A stretch of 64,000 nucleotides of DNA from CALRQJ02 sp943370285 (GTDB lineage: Bacteria > Bacteroidota > Bacteroidia > Chitinophagales > Chitinophagaceae). The notes beneath the pieces were generated by a model that saw only the letters and a list, made by a program, of their open reading frames with translations, had not been told where the DNA came from and searched no databases. The translations under genes and the position numbers were made by a program. Positions 7,985 through 16,257 of the stretch are shown piece after piece; the stretch's first letter is position 1; each line of letters opens with the position of its first letter. The stretch spans positions 36,414-100,413 of the forward strand of contig CALRQJ020000015.1 in assembly GCA_943370285.1 (NCBI GenBank). The letters are read 5' to 3'.

Positions 7985-8788
7985 TTACTTTAGAGAATAA
8001 TTAAACGAAAATTGGTAAATAGGAAGCGAATACTCAATTTCAGGCTGTTTGATGTATTTGTAATAAATAGCTTTAAGATTTAATAGATTATTGATTTCGA
8101 TACCAAAACCTGCTGAATAGCCCGTATACATACCATTTGTATTGACTGCTGGCAAAAAATCTCTTATTTGTTTGGGAGAAGTATAGCAAGTATGGTAGCG
8201 GACAGCTAACCAAAATATTCCTACATTTTTTGAGTTACTTCGTTCCCAAGCTCCGGTTTGAAAATACATACCTGAAGTAACAAAAGCATTGACAAAATTA
8301 ATAGGCTTACCGGTAGTTGGGTTATTAATAGGGCCTATTCTATAACCTGTCAATACTCTTTCTCCTATATGATACAATAAACCAAGTTTAGTAACTGTTG
8401 TACTTTTTTTAAGATATATCACCCCATCTACCGAAAGATTAACCAAGCCACTCAGCGGATTGATGTAGCCATTAATCAAATGATCGTTATTGCGTTGACC
8501 AATTAAAGCTGTCGTAGGATTTTGAAAGTTATTTGCAGAAACACCTGAATATATTGACAGAGGAATAGCAAACTTACCAGGCTCACCTATATACAAACGA
8601 ATGAAACGGGCAGATGCGTTAATCTGCCCGTTATTCATTACATCTATAAAACCATTGGTAAAAATCTCCGGTTTAAAATCTTTATTAATACCGCTAATTG
8701 GCTTTTGTTTTAAACTATCGTTTGGTTTTTGGGCATGGGAAATGAATGAAAACAAAAAAATACCTGATATCAAGATACATTTAAGCAT
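7985..8788 (-). CDS. Predicted secreted outer-membrane protein, unknown
   Basis: A 267-residue protein with a typical Sec signal peptide (residues 1-19, ending SHAQ) and a body of alternating beta-strand-like segments such as SARFIRLYIGEP, TTVTKLGLLYHIGERV and YQFSFNYSLK. The C-terminal segments resemble membrane beta strands, and the GFGIEINNLLNLKAIYYKYI stretch could be a strand pair. No family is recognised. An outer-membrane barrel of about 12 strands is plausible. It starts with ATG at 8788, 83 bp beyond the next gene on the same strand. Confidence 0.6.
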   Translation of the reverse strand: MLKCILISGIFLFSFISHAQKPNDSLKQKPISGINKDFKPEIFTNGFIDVMNNGQINASARFIRLYIGEPGKFAIPLSIYSGVSANNFQNPTTALIGQRNNDHLINGYINPLSGLVNLSVDGVIYLKKSTTVTKLGLLYHIGERVLTGYRIGPINNPTTGKPINFVNAFVTSGMYFQTGAWERSNSKNVGIFWLAVRYHTCYTSPKQIRDFLPAVNTNGMYTGYSAGFGIEINNLLNLKAIYYKYIKQPEIEYSLPIYQFSFNYSLK

Positions 8789-8871
8789 GAAGTAGTAGAA
8801 ATAGAAATTATGCTACTTAGTTAGGTCGTTAGAAAGAAAAACAAATCTTTAATAACAGAATATTATGTATA

Positions 8872-9264
8872 CTAGTTGATTATATACTTATAAAATACAA
8901 TATAAAGTAATGCTAGAAAAAACAAATACCCAAAAGAAAGCCGCCTATATTGAACTACAAAATTTAAGGGAAAATTCTGCTTTTTAATATCAGCTATACT
9001 CTTTAAAATTGTGGTAATTAAAAATATGAAAACTAGGCCAAGAGAAATGATTAAATATTTATTATCTGCTTTATGTATACGATTATTATAAAAAAATAAA
9101 AAAGATGGAAATAGAACACTCAATATCATTGATAAAATTCTTGTAATTTTATTCAATGAATCGAAAATAACTTTATCTCTTGGTTCTAATTTATCAACTA
9201 TTTTTTGCTTTTTTAATGTGATACCAAGTATTAAAATACAAAGCAATATAATTAACAAATACAT
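8872..9264 (-). CDS. Four-helix membrane protein next to Cys-rich secreted protein
   Basis: A 130-residue protein with four hydrophobic segments (about residues 2-17, 44-60, 69-90 and 107-128) and charged loops containing KLEPRDK and KSIADIKKQ. I recognise no family. It starts only 10 bp after the stop of the secreted Cys-rich gene at 9275, so the two are almost certainly translated from one mRNA. Its position could suit an immunity, export or receptor partner of that protein, which is inference from position only. The codon usage is very AT-rich, like the rest of the island. Confidence 0.55.
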   Translation of the reverse strand: MYLLIILLCILILGITLKKQKIVDKLEPRDKVIFDSLNKITRILSMILSVLFPSFLFFYNNRIHKADNKYLIISLGLVFIFLITTILKSIADIKKQNFPLNFVVQYRRLSFGYLFFLALLYIVFYKYIIN

Positions 9265-9274
9265 ATTTTATGAT

Positions 9275-9967
9275 TTAGTTTTTACATTCGTTATAATCAA
9301 CTAGTGCGTCATCGTGACAAGTGGTAAGACCGTATGTCGCTGTTGCGATACAAACAACTGTTCCGATTCCACCTGTCCACCATGTTAAAACAACACACCC
9401 TATATAAGCTGCTGTGAAATTTCTATCGCAACGACATTTATCTTTTACATACGTGTTCCAGCATTTATCATCTGTTTGTAGACCGTCACACCTAATTTTT
9501 AAAGTTGAACCGTCCATATTTGCATATTCATTAACATAAAGATTAAAGGTTTTAATTCTTTGTTCTTCATTATATTCCTGTAGGTATGAATACCTATTTA
9601 AAAAATGATTTCTCAGCAAGCTATCTTCACCAAAATATTTTTGAAGTTTCTGAACAAAAGTTTCGCCATATATCTCTCGATAATTTTGAATATTTTCCCC
9701 TTTACTTATATTATTCAGAACTTCATTAATTAAATCTAGCCTAGTAATTCTAGCCTCTTGAATAGCTAAACCCAATTCTGACCCACTATTAAATAAAAGT
9801 AGAACTTTTTCGTCATTTATCATAGCAGCTACACTAGTGTCTTCAATAAGATGTATGGAGGTAATGTTTTTTCTTAATTGATCTGAAACTTTTGTCGACC
9901 CTTGTGTTTCGGATAGAGAGCATAAAATTAGAAAAATAATTAAACAACTTAACCTATTAATATTCAT
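9275..9967 (-). CDS. Secreted protein with eight-cysteine helical-hairpin tail
   Basis: A 230-residue protein of unknown family. Residues 1-23 form a signal peptide. Residues 25-150 are a helical, charged region without cysteine. The last 71 residues contain all eight other cysteines (160, 169, 178, 180, 191, 206, 217, 228). The spacing is regular: C-x10-C-x14-C-x10-C-x10-C around a Gly-Gly turn in WWTGGIGTVV. This would suit two hydrophobic helices clamped by disulfides, a layout reminiscent of some Cys-rich bacteriocin or halocin-like peptides. The resemblance is by pattern only. It is transcribed with the membrane protein at 8872 and is divergent from the XRE regulator at 10126. Confidence 0.65.
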   Translation of the reverse strand: MNINRLSCLIIFLILCSLSETQGSTKVSDQLRKNITSIHLIEDTSVAAMINDEKVLLLFNSGSELGLAIQEARITRLDLINEVLNNISKGENIQNYREIYGETFVQKLQKYFGEDSLLRNHFLNRYSYLQEYNEEQRIKTFNLYVNEYANMDGSTLKIRCDGLQTDDKCWNTYVKDKCRCDRNFTAAYIGCVVLTWWTGGIGTVVCIATATYGLTTCHDDALVDYNECKN

Positions 9968-10125
9968 AAAAGTAAAAATTAATTACCCTACTCTGTTCAA
10001 TATCCGGTTTTCGGTTTCCCGTCTGCTTGGCGCCTAAGCATAGTGTAAAACTGGCATATTTAAAAGCAAAAAACGAATGTTAGTATTACAAATAGTTTCC
10101 ATTTAAGAAACTACAGTTTCCCAAT

Positions 10126-10449
10126 ATGAAACTTTTCTTATATTGCAATAAATATGGTTTTATGTTAGATTGTTGTAAAAACTATCCATATAATAGCCAA
10201 AACAAGGCAAAACTGATAAAGCTCTACCGCTTACAATATAACTATCCGGCAAGATATATTGCTAAAATGATGGGTATCAGTACTAGCTACTATAGCAAAA
10301 TAGAAAGCGGGAAAGTTGATGCCGGCTTATCATTTATCGTTCCATTTGCTTTGTTATTCGATATGTCACCGGCAGATTTCTTAAGGCACTTTGATTATAC
10401 CAATCTTTTACCGCCCCATCATTCACATATAATTAAAAAATGGCACTAA
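10126..10449 (+). CDS. XRE-family helix-turn-helix regulator
   Basis: A 107-residue DNA-binding protein. The HTH covers about residues 29-85: KLIKLYRLQYNYPARYIAKMMG forms the first helices, ISTSYYSKIESGK is the recognition part, and LFDMSPADFL closes the domain. This matches Xre/Cro-type folds. Most of the protein is the HTH domain, with a short His-rich tail. The ATG at 10126 is used, but M13 (10162) is also possible. It is divergent from the Cys-rich secreted gene across a 158-bp gap and could regulate it, which the sequence does not show directly. Confidence 0.8.
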   Translation: MKLFLYCNKYGFMLDCCKNYPYNSQNKAKLIKLYRLQYNYPARYIAKMMGISTSYYSKIESGKVDAGLSFIVPFALLFDMSPADFLRHFDYTNLLPPHHSHIIKKWH

Positions 10450-10544
10450 ATAAACGACTTAACCAAACTCATAATTATCTTCTATTAGGATGATACTACT
10501 ACAATTTGTGGCGTTTTCCTTAGATTAGCCCATAAATTCAACCC

Positions 10545-11465
10545 TTGCTGTACTACTGCTTACGCTTTGTTATTCGTATTGCACTACAATTATTTTGCAG
10601 TCGTTTGGTGGTACACCATCAAACATTAATCAAAACAAAAGGGCCGCTGCTCATTACGGCTAATCATCCCAATTCATTTTTAGATGCTATCATCATTGGG
10701 GCTTTGTTTCAACAGCCCGTACATTTTTTAGCCCGTGGCGATGCCTTTAAAAAACCTTGGCATCGCTGGTTATTAGAACAACTACATATGATACCAATTT
10801 ATCGTATCAGCGAGGGCCGTCAGTACCTTCATTTAAACAATTATTCCTTTAACCGCAGTTACGAAATTTTAGCCGCAGGCGGCATAGTGCTCATTTTTAT
10901 TGAGGGCATTTGTGTCAACCAACACCAACTACAACCCTTTAAAAAAGGCGCTGCCAGAATTGCTTTGCGTTGTTGGGATAATGCTATTCCATTACAAGTA
11001 ATGCCGGTGGGCATCAGCTACGATAGCTTTAAAGAGTTTAATAAAACAGTAGTGGTAGATGTTGCTCCTCCATTATCAAAAGCAGCGCTTACCATTGATG
11101 GCGATGCCGTTAAAAGCATGCATCAATTTAATACTATTATCAAAACACAATTAACAACATTAATTCATCCACCCATCCCTACAAAAACACAACACCATGT
11201 ATTGTTGTCAGCATTGGGTTGGTTAGGTTGGCTTTTGCATCGGCCTTTCTATTATCCTATACAACAATGGGTAGCATCAATAACCAAAAAAACCGTTTTT
11301 TTTGATTCGGTATTGTTTGGCGTTTTACTCATACTCTATCCGCTTTATGTATGCTTATTGGTGTTCCTGTTAAGCTACAGTTCGCTAAGCAGTATTTGGA
11401 TAGTTGCTATTGCCGCATTACATCCCATCACCGCATGGATAGCTGTTCGCTACTGCCATAAATAA
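10545..11465 (+). CDS. PlsC-like acyltransferase (1-acylglycerol-3-phosphate family)
   Basis: A membrane-associated lysophosphatidate acyltransferase-like enzyme of phospholipid or lipid A-type lipid assembly. The active-site block is ANHPNSFLDA near residues 39-48, with five residues between the catalytic His and Asp where the usual motif has four. Further on are the FARGDAFKKP segment, LIFIEGICVNQHQLQPFKKG (the FPEGTR-like block) and VMPVGISYD. The last 90 residues add two transmembrane helices. No ATG exists before the conserved region. The frame opens after a TAA at 10533, so TTG at 10545 is the probable start. Confidence 0.8.
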   Translation: MLYYCLRFVIRIALQLFCSRLVVHHQTLIKTKGPLLITANHPNSFLDAIIIGALFQQPVHFLARGDAFKKPWHRWLLEQLHMIPIYRISEGRQYLHLNNYSFNRSYEILAAGGIVLIFIEGICVNQHQLQPFKKGAARIALRCWDNAIPLQVMPVGISYDSFKEFNKTVVVDVAPPLSKAALTIDGDAVKSMHQFNTIIKTQLTTLIHPPIPTKTQHHVLLSALGWLGWLLHRPFYYPIQQWVASITKKTVFFDSVLFGVLLILYPLYVCLLVFLLSYSSLSSIWIVAIAALHPITAWIAVRYCHK

Positions 11466-11512
11466 TAGCGGCATTACATTCGCAATCCTTATCTTAGTTT
11501 TCAATTGTAGTT

Positions 11513-11977
11513 ATGAGCAGCATTAGAATAATGGGCCAACGTAAACGCATAGCGTTAGTAGCCCACGACCATAAAAAAGCCGATTTAATTGATTGGGCGA
11601 TGTACAATAAAACAACATTGGCCAAGCATGAATTATTTGCTACCGGCACCACCGGAAAATTAATGGAAGCGGCATTAGACCGACCGGTGAAAAAATTATT
11701 AAGCGGTCCGTTGGGTGGCGACCAACAAATTGGAGCCATGATTGCAGAAGGTGTGATTGATATGATGATTTTCTTTTGGGACCCCATGGAAGCACAACCC
11801 CACGATAGTGATGTAAAAGCCCTGTTGCGTTTATGTGTAGCATGGAATATTCCGATGGCTTGTGATAGGGCTACCGCAGATTTTATTATGACTTCGCCTT
11901 TTATGCATCAAGAATACCATAGAACATTGCCCGATTATACCGATTATCTCACCAGACCAATTGATGCAGATGAGTGA
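11513..11977 (+). CDS. mgsA: Methylglyoxal synthase
   Basis: Converts dihydroxyacetone phosphate to methylglyoxal and phosphate, a bypass of lower glycolysis under phosphate limitation. The 154-residue protein matches the family through IALVAHDHKK, the phosphate-binding ATGTTGKLME, the SGPLGGDQQIGAMI block with the catalytic Asp, and FFWDPMEAQPHDSDVKALLR. Length is typical. Methionine 7 is an alternative start. The stop overlaps the start of the acetyltransferase gene that follows, so the two are translationally coupled. Confidence 0.95.
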   Translation: MSSIRIMGQRKRIALVAHDHKKADLIDWAMYNKTTLAKHELFATGTTGKLMEAALDRPVKKLLSGPLGGDQQIGAMIAEGVIDMMIFFWDPMEAQPHDSDVKALLRLCVAWNIPMACDRATADFIMTSPFMHQEYHRTLPDYTDYLTRPIDADE

Positions 11978-12470
11978 GGTTACATTGAGGCCTTGGCAAT
12001 TAACCGATGCACAAGCATTGGCAGCTTTAGCCAACAACAAAAAAATTTGGGATAATGTGAGAGATCGGTTTCCGCATCCTTACACGGTTAAAGATGCCAT
12101 ACAGTGGATTAATTTGCAGCAACAACATCAACCCACACAAAATTTTGCCGTTGTTTATAACGGACAATTAGCAGGCAGTGCCGGTGTTTTATTGCAAGAA
12201 GATGTTGCCCGTAAAACCATCGAAATTGGCTATTTCATTGGCGAAGCATTTTGGGGCAAAGGCATTGCTACTGAAGCAGTACGTTTATTGCTAACCTACA
12301 CCGTTCAACATTATGATGTGGTGAGATTGTATGCACAAGTATTTGAAAACAATCCTGCATCCATGAAAGTATTAGAACATAATGGCTTTTATTTAGAATG
12401 TGTTCGTAAGAAAGCAGCATTCAAAAATAACACGGTGCTAGATGATTATGTATGGGTGAAGTTGGTGTAA
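11964..12470 (+). CDS. GNAT N-acetyltransferase (RimJ/RimL type)
   Basis: An acetyl-CoA-dependent transferase of about 168 residues. It shows the acetyl_transf_3 layout: LRPWQLTDAQAL at the N-terminus, EIGYFIGEAFWGKGIATEAVRLLL (motif A with the pyrophosphate-binding loop), and the RLYAQVFENNPASMKVLEHNGF segment close to the end. The substrate may be a protein N-terminus, an amino acid or an antibiotic, which cannot be told from sequence. ATG codons at 11964 and 11970 both lie inside the end of mgsA. Confidence 0.85.
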   Translation: MQMSEVTLRPWQLTDAQALAALANNKKIWDNVRDRFPHPYTVKDAIQWINLQQQHQPTQNFAVVYNGQLAGSAGVLLQEDVARKTIEIGYFIGEAFWGKGIATEAVRLLLTYTVQHYDVVRLYAQVFENNPASMKVLEHNGFYLECVRKKAAFKNNTVLDDYVWVKLV

Positions 12471-12498
12471 TTGAATAATCGATATTTCTGTTCGGCAT

Positions 12499-14718
12499 TT
12501 ATAATTTAAATCGAATGCCTAAGTACAACTCTCTACCTCTTGTTGGTCCCCAAGCAAACTGTGTATCAAAATAGGCACCAAATGGATTTTGCCAAGATAT
12601 CAACGGTTGTCTTTGTCTGAAATTAAACAGGTTTTCAACCCCGCCGTACCATTCCCATTTTTTGAAGGTATAGGTAAACTGCGTATTCACAATCGCATAA
12701 GGGTCGGCATAACTAGGCCGTTGAAAATTGATGGGATTATTGTTGGTATTGGGTAATCGCTGTTTACCTGTATAATGCATATTGACATCTATATGCCATT
12801 TTTTATGCAAGGGCATAAAGGAGGCAGCCCCATTTAATCTATGTGTAGCATTAAATGGTAATGCTTCTTTCCTTCCATTTTTAACTTGGTACACATCTAA
12901 ATATACATAGCCCAATTTTGCACTGATGGTATTGTAAAATGTTCCGCTTAACTCTGCTTGAAAACCATTAGAAACAGATGTTCCGGTGAAGTTTTTAATC
13001 ACTGCTTTTAAAGGGTCGGTATCATAATCGGGGAAGATTTGATTTTGAAAACGGGTGCTGTAAAAATCTACTGAAAAATACCATTCGGCTTTTGGCAATT
13101 TGATGGTGTGCATGGCATTAAAGCCAAAGTTGAATGCTTTTTCTGGTTGCAATACTTCAGCAAAAATGATGTTTCTCGAACTAGCTAACATACCAATATT
13201 CTCACTGAAAATATTAGCGGTTCGCCATCCTTTACCTATCGATCCTCTAATGGTTGTATTCTGACTGATATTATATTTTAATAATGTTCGTGGTGTTACT
13301 TGCCATTTAAATTGGTTGTGATGATCAGCCCTAATGCCTACTATCCAAGTGAGTTTATCGTTCAATAGATTCATGGTTTGCTCGGCAAACAAGCCCGGAA
13401 TGTTTTCAAATTTTGCATATCTGCCGTCGTAGTTGCGGGGCAAAATAGCAGCAGTAAATGCAATATTTTCTACTAACGACAAATGCCTATAACTAAAGCC
13501 GGATTTCAAGACATTACTATTGCCATAACTACATTCATATTGCAAATTGGCATAGCCATTGGTTTGTGTGGCATTGTACTTTGTAACGCCGAAATACGAA
13601 GTTTGTTGCTGGCTAAATCCTGAAGCATGCAATGAAAAACGATGGGTTTCATTAAGCCGATAAGCAGTTTTATACCAAGCTTCGGGCTGACTAATATTAA
13701 CCACTTGCCCATAGGCATTGGTGGTACCTTTATCTTTTGAAAAATCAAAATTTGTTTGTCCGCCAATTCGCTGCTCATTCAAATAACGGATAGCAAACTG
13801 TGTACTCCATCCCCATTTTTGTTCGTCTCCTTTTTTCCATCGGTTATGCACCATAAAACGAGTGAGTAATGGCAGGTCTAAAAAAGTATCATCATCATTG
13901 TCAACGCTGCCGGCAGGCTGTACCATATGAAAAGCAGTGAGGCTACTCCATTTTTTCTTTTTGGTTGAAACGATGGCATTAAGATGTTTTTCACCAAAAC
14001 TATTGATATACCCATTCAACAAGAGCTTATCGGTTTTATCGGGTTCTTTTGTTAATACATTAATTTGTCCGCTAATACTTTCAAACCCTTGTAACACAGA
14101 GTTAGCGCCTTTGGCCACATAAATATTTTCTACCAAAGGGCCGGGAATACTACTGATGCCATAAGTATAAGTTAAGCCTTGCACTTGCGGAAAACCATCT
14201 ATCAACACCTGGTTGTAAATGCCAGACAAACCTAATATTCTCAACTCTTTTGAGTTGGTGATGATGTTGGTAGTTTGTGGCTGTACAGTAGATTGTGTTT
14301 CAAAGCAACCGGCTAAATCGCAGCATGCTGCTTTCTTCAATTCTAACGAAGAAATGACTTCTGTTTTGATGGGATTGGCAGCAATATAGGTTGCTCTTTT
14401 AGCACTCTTTACTTTAATGTTATTCAAGGCAGCTTGCTCTTGTAACACAATTGTTACAGCAACTAAACTATCTATTTGTAGGGTATCGGTTTTATATCCC
14501 ACATAGCTTACCAATAACAAATATGGTTTTTGTTTGGGTAAGTTTAATGCAAACTCACCTGCTGCATTGGTAACCGTGCCGTTGTCGACGCCAAGCCACA
14601 TCACCGTAGCGTTTTGCAGCGGCAACCCGTTAACGGTAGTTACTTTACCCTTCAACTGCTGCGCAACAGTCAATAGTGGGGCAATTAGTATGATAAATAC
14701 TAGCAAAAAAGATTTCAT
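12499..14718 (-). CDS. TonB-dependent outer-membrane receptor, probably metal-related
   Basis: Outer-membrane importer of 739 residues. After a signal peptide (MKSFLLVFIILIAPLLTVAQ) comes a carboxypeptidase-like regulatory domain (LKGKVTTVNGLPLQNATV), then the plug and a 22-strand-type barrel ending LGIRFKL. Just before the plug lies a Cys-rich segment, KKAACCDLAGCFETQSTVQP, which could bind metal. The start at 14718 follows the upstream HMA gene by 13 bp and begins the signal peptide. An upstream in-frame ATG would overlap that gene. Together with the HMA and Cys-rich neighbours this suggests copper or another soft metal as cargo, which is inference. Confidence 0.88.
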   Translation of the reverse strand: MKSFLLVFIILIAPLLTVAQQLKGKVTTVNGLPLQNATVMWLGVDNGTVTNAAGEFALNLPKQKPYLLLVSYVGYKTDTLQIDSLVAVTIVLQEQAALNNIKVKSAKRATYIAANPIKTEVISSLELKKAACCDLAGCFETQSTVQPQTTNIITNSKELRILGLSGIYNQVLIDGFPQVQGLTYTYGISSIPGPLVENIYVAKGANSVLQGFESISGQINVLTKEPDKTDKLLLNGYINSFGEKHLNAIVSTKKKKWSSLTAFHMVQPAGSVDNDDDTFLDLPLLTRFMVHNRWKKGDEQKWGWSTQFAIRYLNEQRIGGQTNFDFSKDKGTTNAYGQVVNISQPEAWYKTAYRLNETHRFSLHASGFSQQQTSYFGVTKYNATQTNGYANLQYECSYGNSNVLKSGFSYRHLSLVENIAFTAAILPRNYDGRYAKFENIPGLFAEQTMNLLNDKLTWIVGIRADHHNQFKWQVTPRTLLKYNISQNTTIRGSIGKGWRTANIFSENIGMLASSRNIIFAEVLQPEKAFNFGFNAMHTIKLPKAEWYFSVDFYSTRFQNQIFPDYDTDPLKAVIKNFTGTSVSNGFQAELSGTFYNTISAKLGYVYLDVYQVKNGRKEALPFNATHRLNGAASFMPLHKKWHIDVNMHYTGKQRLPNTNNNPINFQRPSYADPYAIVNTQFTYTFKKWEWYGGVENLFNFRQRQPLISWQNPFGAYFDTQFAWGPTRGRELYLGIRFKL

Positions 14719-14731
14719 GTGTTGCCTTGTT

Positions 14732-15091
14732 TTACCCCAATTTAACTTTGTAAGGTCTTTCGTTTGGATCATCGCAACCGGGCACATCCTCTACTTTAGC
14801 ACGGATTTCTTTTTCCGTAATGATGGCCGCATCGAAAGTAATTTCAAAAACAGTTGTTGCTGAGGCTTTGCCAATTTGTTTGCAATTGGTAACACCGGTT
14901 AATTTACTCACTGTTTTTTGAATGTCTTTACAATCGTTAGCACAAGTAATGCCCGACACTTTATATTTAATGGTAGTGAGCGTTGCAGCTTGATTGTTGG
15001 TTACGGGTTTTTCTTTATTGGTTTGTGCTTGAACAGATACTGCAAGTAGTGTACATGCTACGATAAGGACACTGATATATTTAGTGAACAT
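14732..15091 (-). CDS. Secreted heavy-metal-associated (HMA) domain protein
   Basis: A 119-residue periplasmic protein. Residues 1-22 are a signal peptide ending VQAQ. Residues 41-110 form a ferredoxin-like HMA fold with GITCANDCKDIQ, so the two metal-binding cysteines (50 and 54) are in a C-x3-C spacing instead of the common C-x2-C. As far as I recall, this spaced form is usual in Bacteroidota HMA proteins. It may sequester or deliver copper or another soft metal to the receptor gene 13 bp downstream. The ATG start at 15091 is unambiguous. Confidence 0.85.
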   Translation of the reverse strand: MFTKYISVLIVACTLLAVSVQAQTNKEKPVTNNQAATLTTIKYKVSGITCANDCKDIQKTVSKLTGVTNCKQIGKASATTVFEITFDAAIITEKEIRAKVEDVPGCDDPNERPYKVKLG

Positions 15092-15156
15092 AAGATTGTA
15101 ATTAAAAATGATGAAAATGAAATGGTACCATTTGCCAATGACACAATGGGCTATAA

Positions 15157-15489
15157 CTAAGCAACAAGTTTAGGCGGTTGCCAGAAATCATAAGCAATTT
15201 CTGTTGGGCTTGCCTGATCTGCTTCGAAGCAAACAGGAATATTAATTTTTATAGCCGAGATATGTAAGCCGTTTACTTCAATTGTAAATGGAACACAATT
15301 GCTACAAGTTTGAAAAGGATTACAAATCACATTGTCATCACAACTAGTACCGGAGGTTTCTGTTGGTTCACAAGCGGAATTGGTACAACAGCCTGTTTCT
15401 ACCTGTTCAAACAATACCATACTTCTTACACCCGATTCAAGGGTAAGTGCTAAGATGTAGATGGCTATGATGTACCAGAATGTTCTCAT
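15157..15489 (-). CDS. Small Cys-rich envelope protein, unknown
   Basis: A 110-residue protein with one N-terminal hydrophobic helix (WYIIAIYILALTLESG) that can act as a signal anchor. It is followed by eight cysteines between residues 33 and 86, including a CC pair and C-x2-C-type spacing (TCSNC), and then a conserved-looking end YDFWQPPKLVA. Proteins of this size and ending occur next to TonB receptor and HMA genes in other Bacteroidota, as far as I recall. A redox or metal-binding role in the periplasm would fit. No function is claimed. Confidence 0.6.
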   Translation of the reverse strand: MRTFWYIIAIYILALTLESGVRSMVLFEQVETGCCTNSACEPTETSGTSCDDNVICNPFQTCSNCVPFTIEVNGLHISAIKINIPVCFEADQASPTEIAYDFWQPPKLVA

Positions 15490-15538
15490 TCAGTAGGCAA
15501 ATTACTGAATTTTACACAAGCAGCACTATAAGAAAGAT

Positions 15539-16243
15539 TTACTTGAACTCACTATCTGCCACGCCTTTGTTTACAATGTAAGAAGCATAAGTAATTTCTA
15601 CTTTCCCTTTTTTCATTTTAAGCTTATCGGCTTCGGTGGGTTTTTCGCCGCTTTCAAATTCGAGGGTAATGCCTTTTGGTAACTTATAATCTTTGGCATT
15701 GAAGCTGAAGATTACTTTATCGGGCAAACCATAATTGGCAAATTTGCCATAGGTGAGTTCCATATCAAATGTTCCGTTTTCACGGGTGGTAGTGGTTGCA
15801 CGACGAATGAGCAAATTAGCTTCATCAATATATAAGGTTGATACTACAACATCGCTGTTTTCATCGGTGGGTAATAGTTTTACAATCTTTGTTTTTACAC
15901 CTCCAACCATTGCTTCTCCGCTGCCGATAGAAACAAAATTATCCATCGTCATTACAGTATTCAAATTAATGCTCACACCACCTTTGGGCAAAACAGAAAT
16001 GCCACCGTCTCTTTTAATTTTAAACTTGTTGGGCTTTTTATACACCACTTTAATTTTACTTAACGGTGCTTTGATAAACGCAATATTGGTTTTCATTTTG
16101 CCTTCGGCAGTATAATCATTCACCAAGTCTAATTTGGCTTTTACCTTGTTTACTAAGGGGGTCATATCCTGTGCTTGCAAGTTTGTGCTATTTGCAACAA
16201 ACAGTGCCAATATTAACATGCTAACTACTACTTTCATTACCAT
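15539..16243 (-). CDS. LolA-like outer-membrane lipoprotein-sorting protein
   Basis: A 234-residue periplasmic protein with a signal peptide ending NLQAQ. The DYTAEGKMKTNIAFIKAPLSKIKVVYKKPNKF segment and the later LYIDEANLLIRRATTTTRENGTFDMELTYGKF repeat the half-barrel strands of LolA/LolB-like folds, which bind lipoproteins or other hydrophobic ligands. ATG codons at 16243 and 16237 are both possible. It lies 14 bp after an ABC-2 permease gene on the same strand, so it could receive cargo from that transporter. The link is positional. Confidence 0.7.
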   Translation of the reverse strand: MVMKVVVSMLILALFVANSTNLQAQDMTPLVNKVKAKLDLVNDYTAEGKMKTNIAFIKAPLSKIKVVYKKPNKFKIKRDGGISVLPKGGVSINLNTVMTMDNFVSIGSGEAMVGGVKTKIVKLLPTDENSDVVVSTLYIDEANLLIRRATTTTRENGTFDMELTYGKFANYGLPDKVIFSFNAKDYKLPKGITLEFESGEKPTEADKLKMKKGKVEITYASYIVNKGVADSEFK

Positions 16244-16257
16244 TAATTTTATCTGCT

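Noticed and set aside
9275..9967. Calling the Cys-rich protein a bacteriocin outright
   Set aside because: Only the cysteine spacing and Gly-Gly turn point there. The long N-terminal region and lack of a known leader or export genes leave other roles open.
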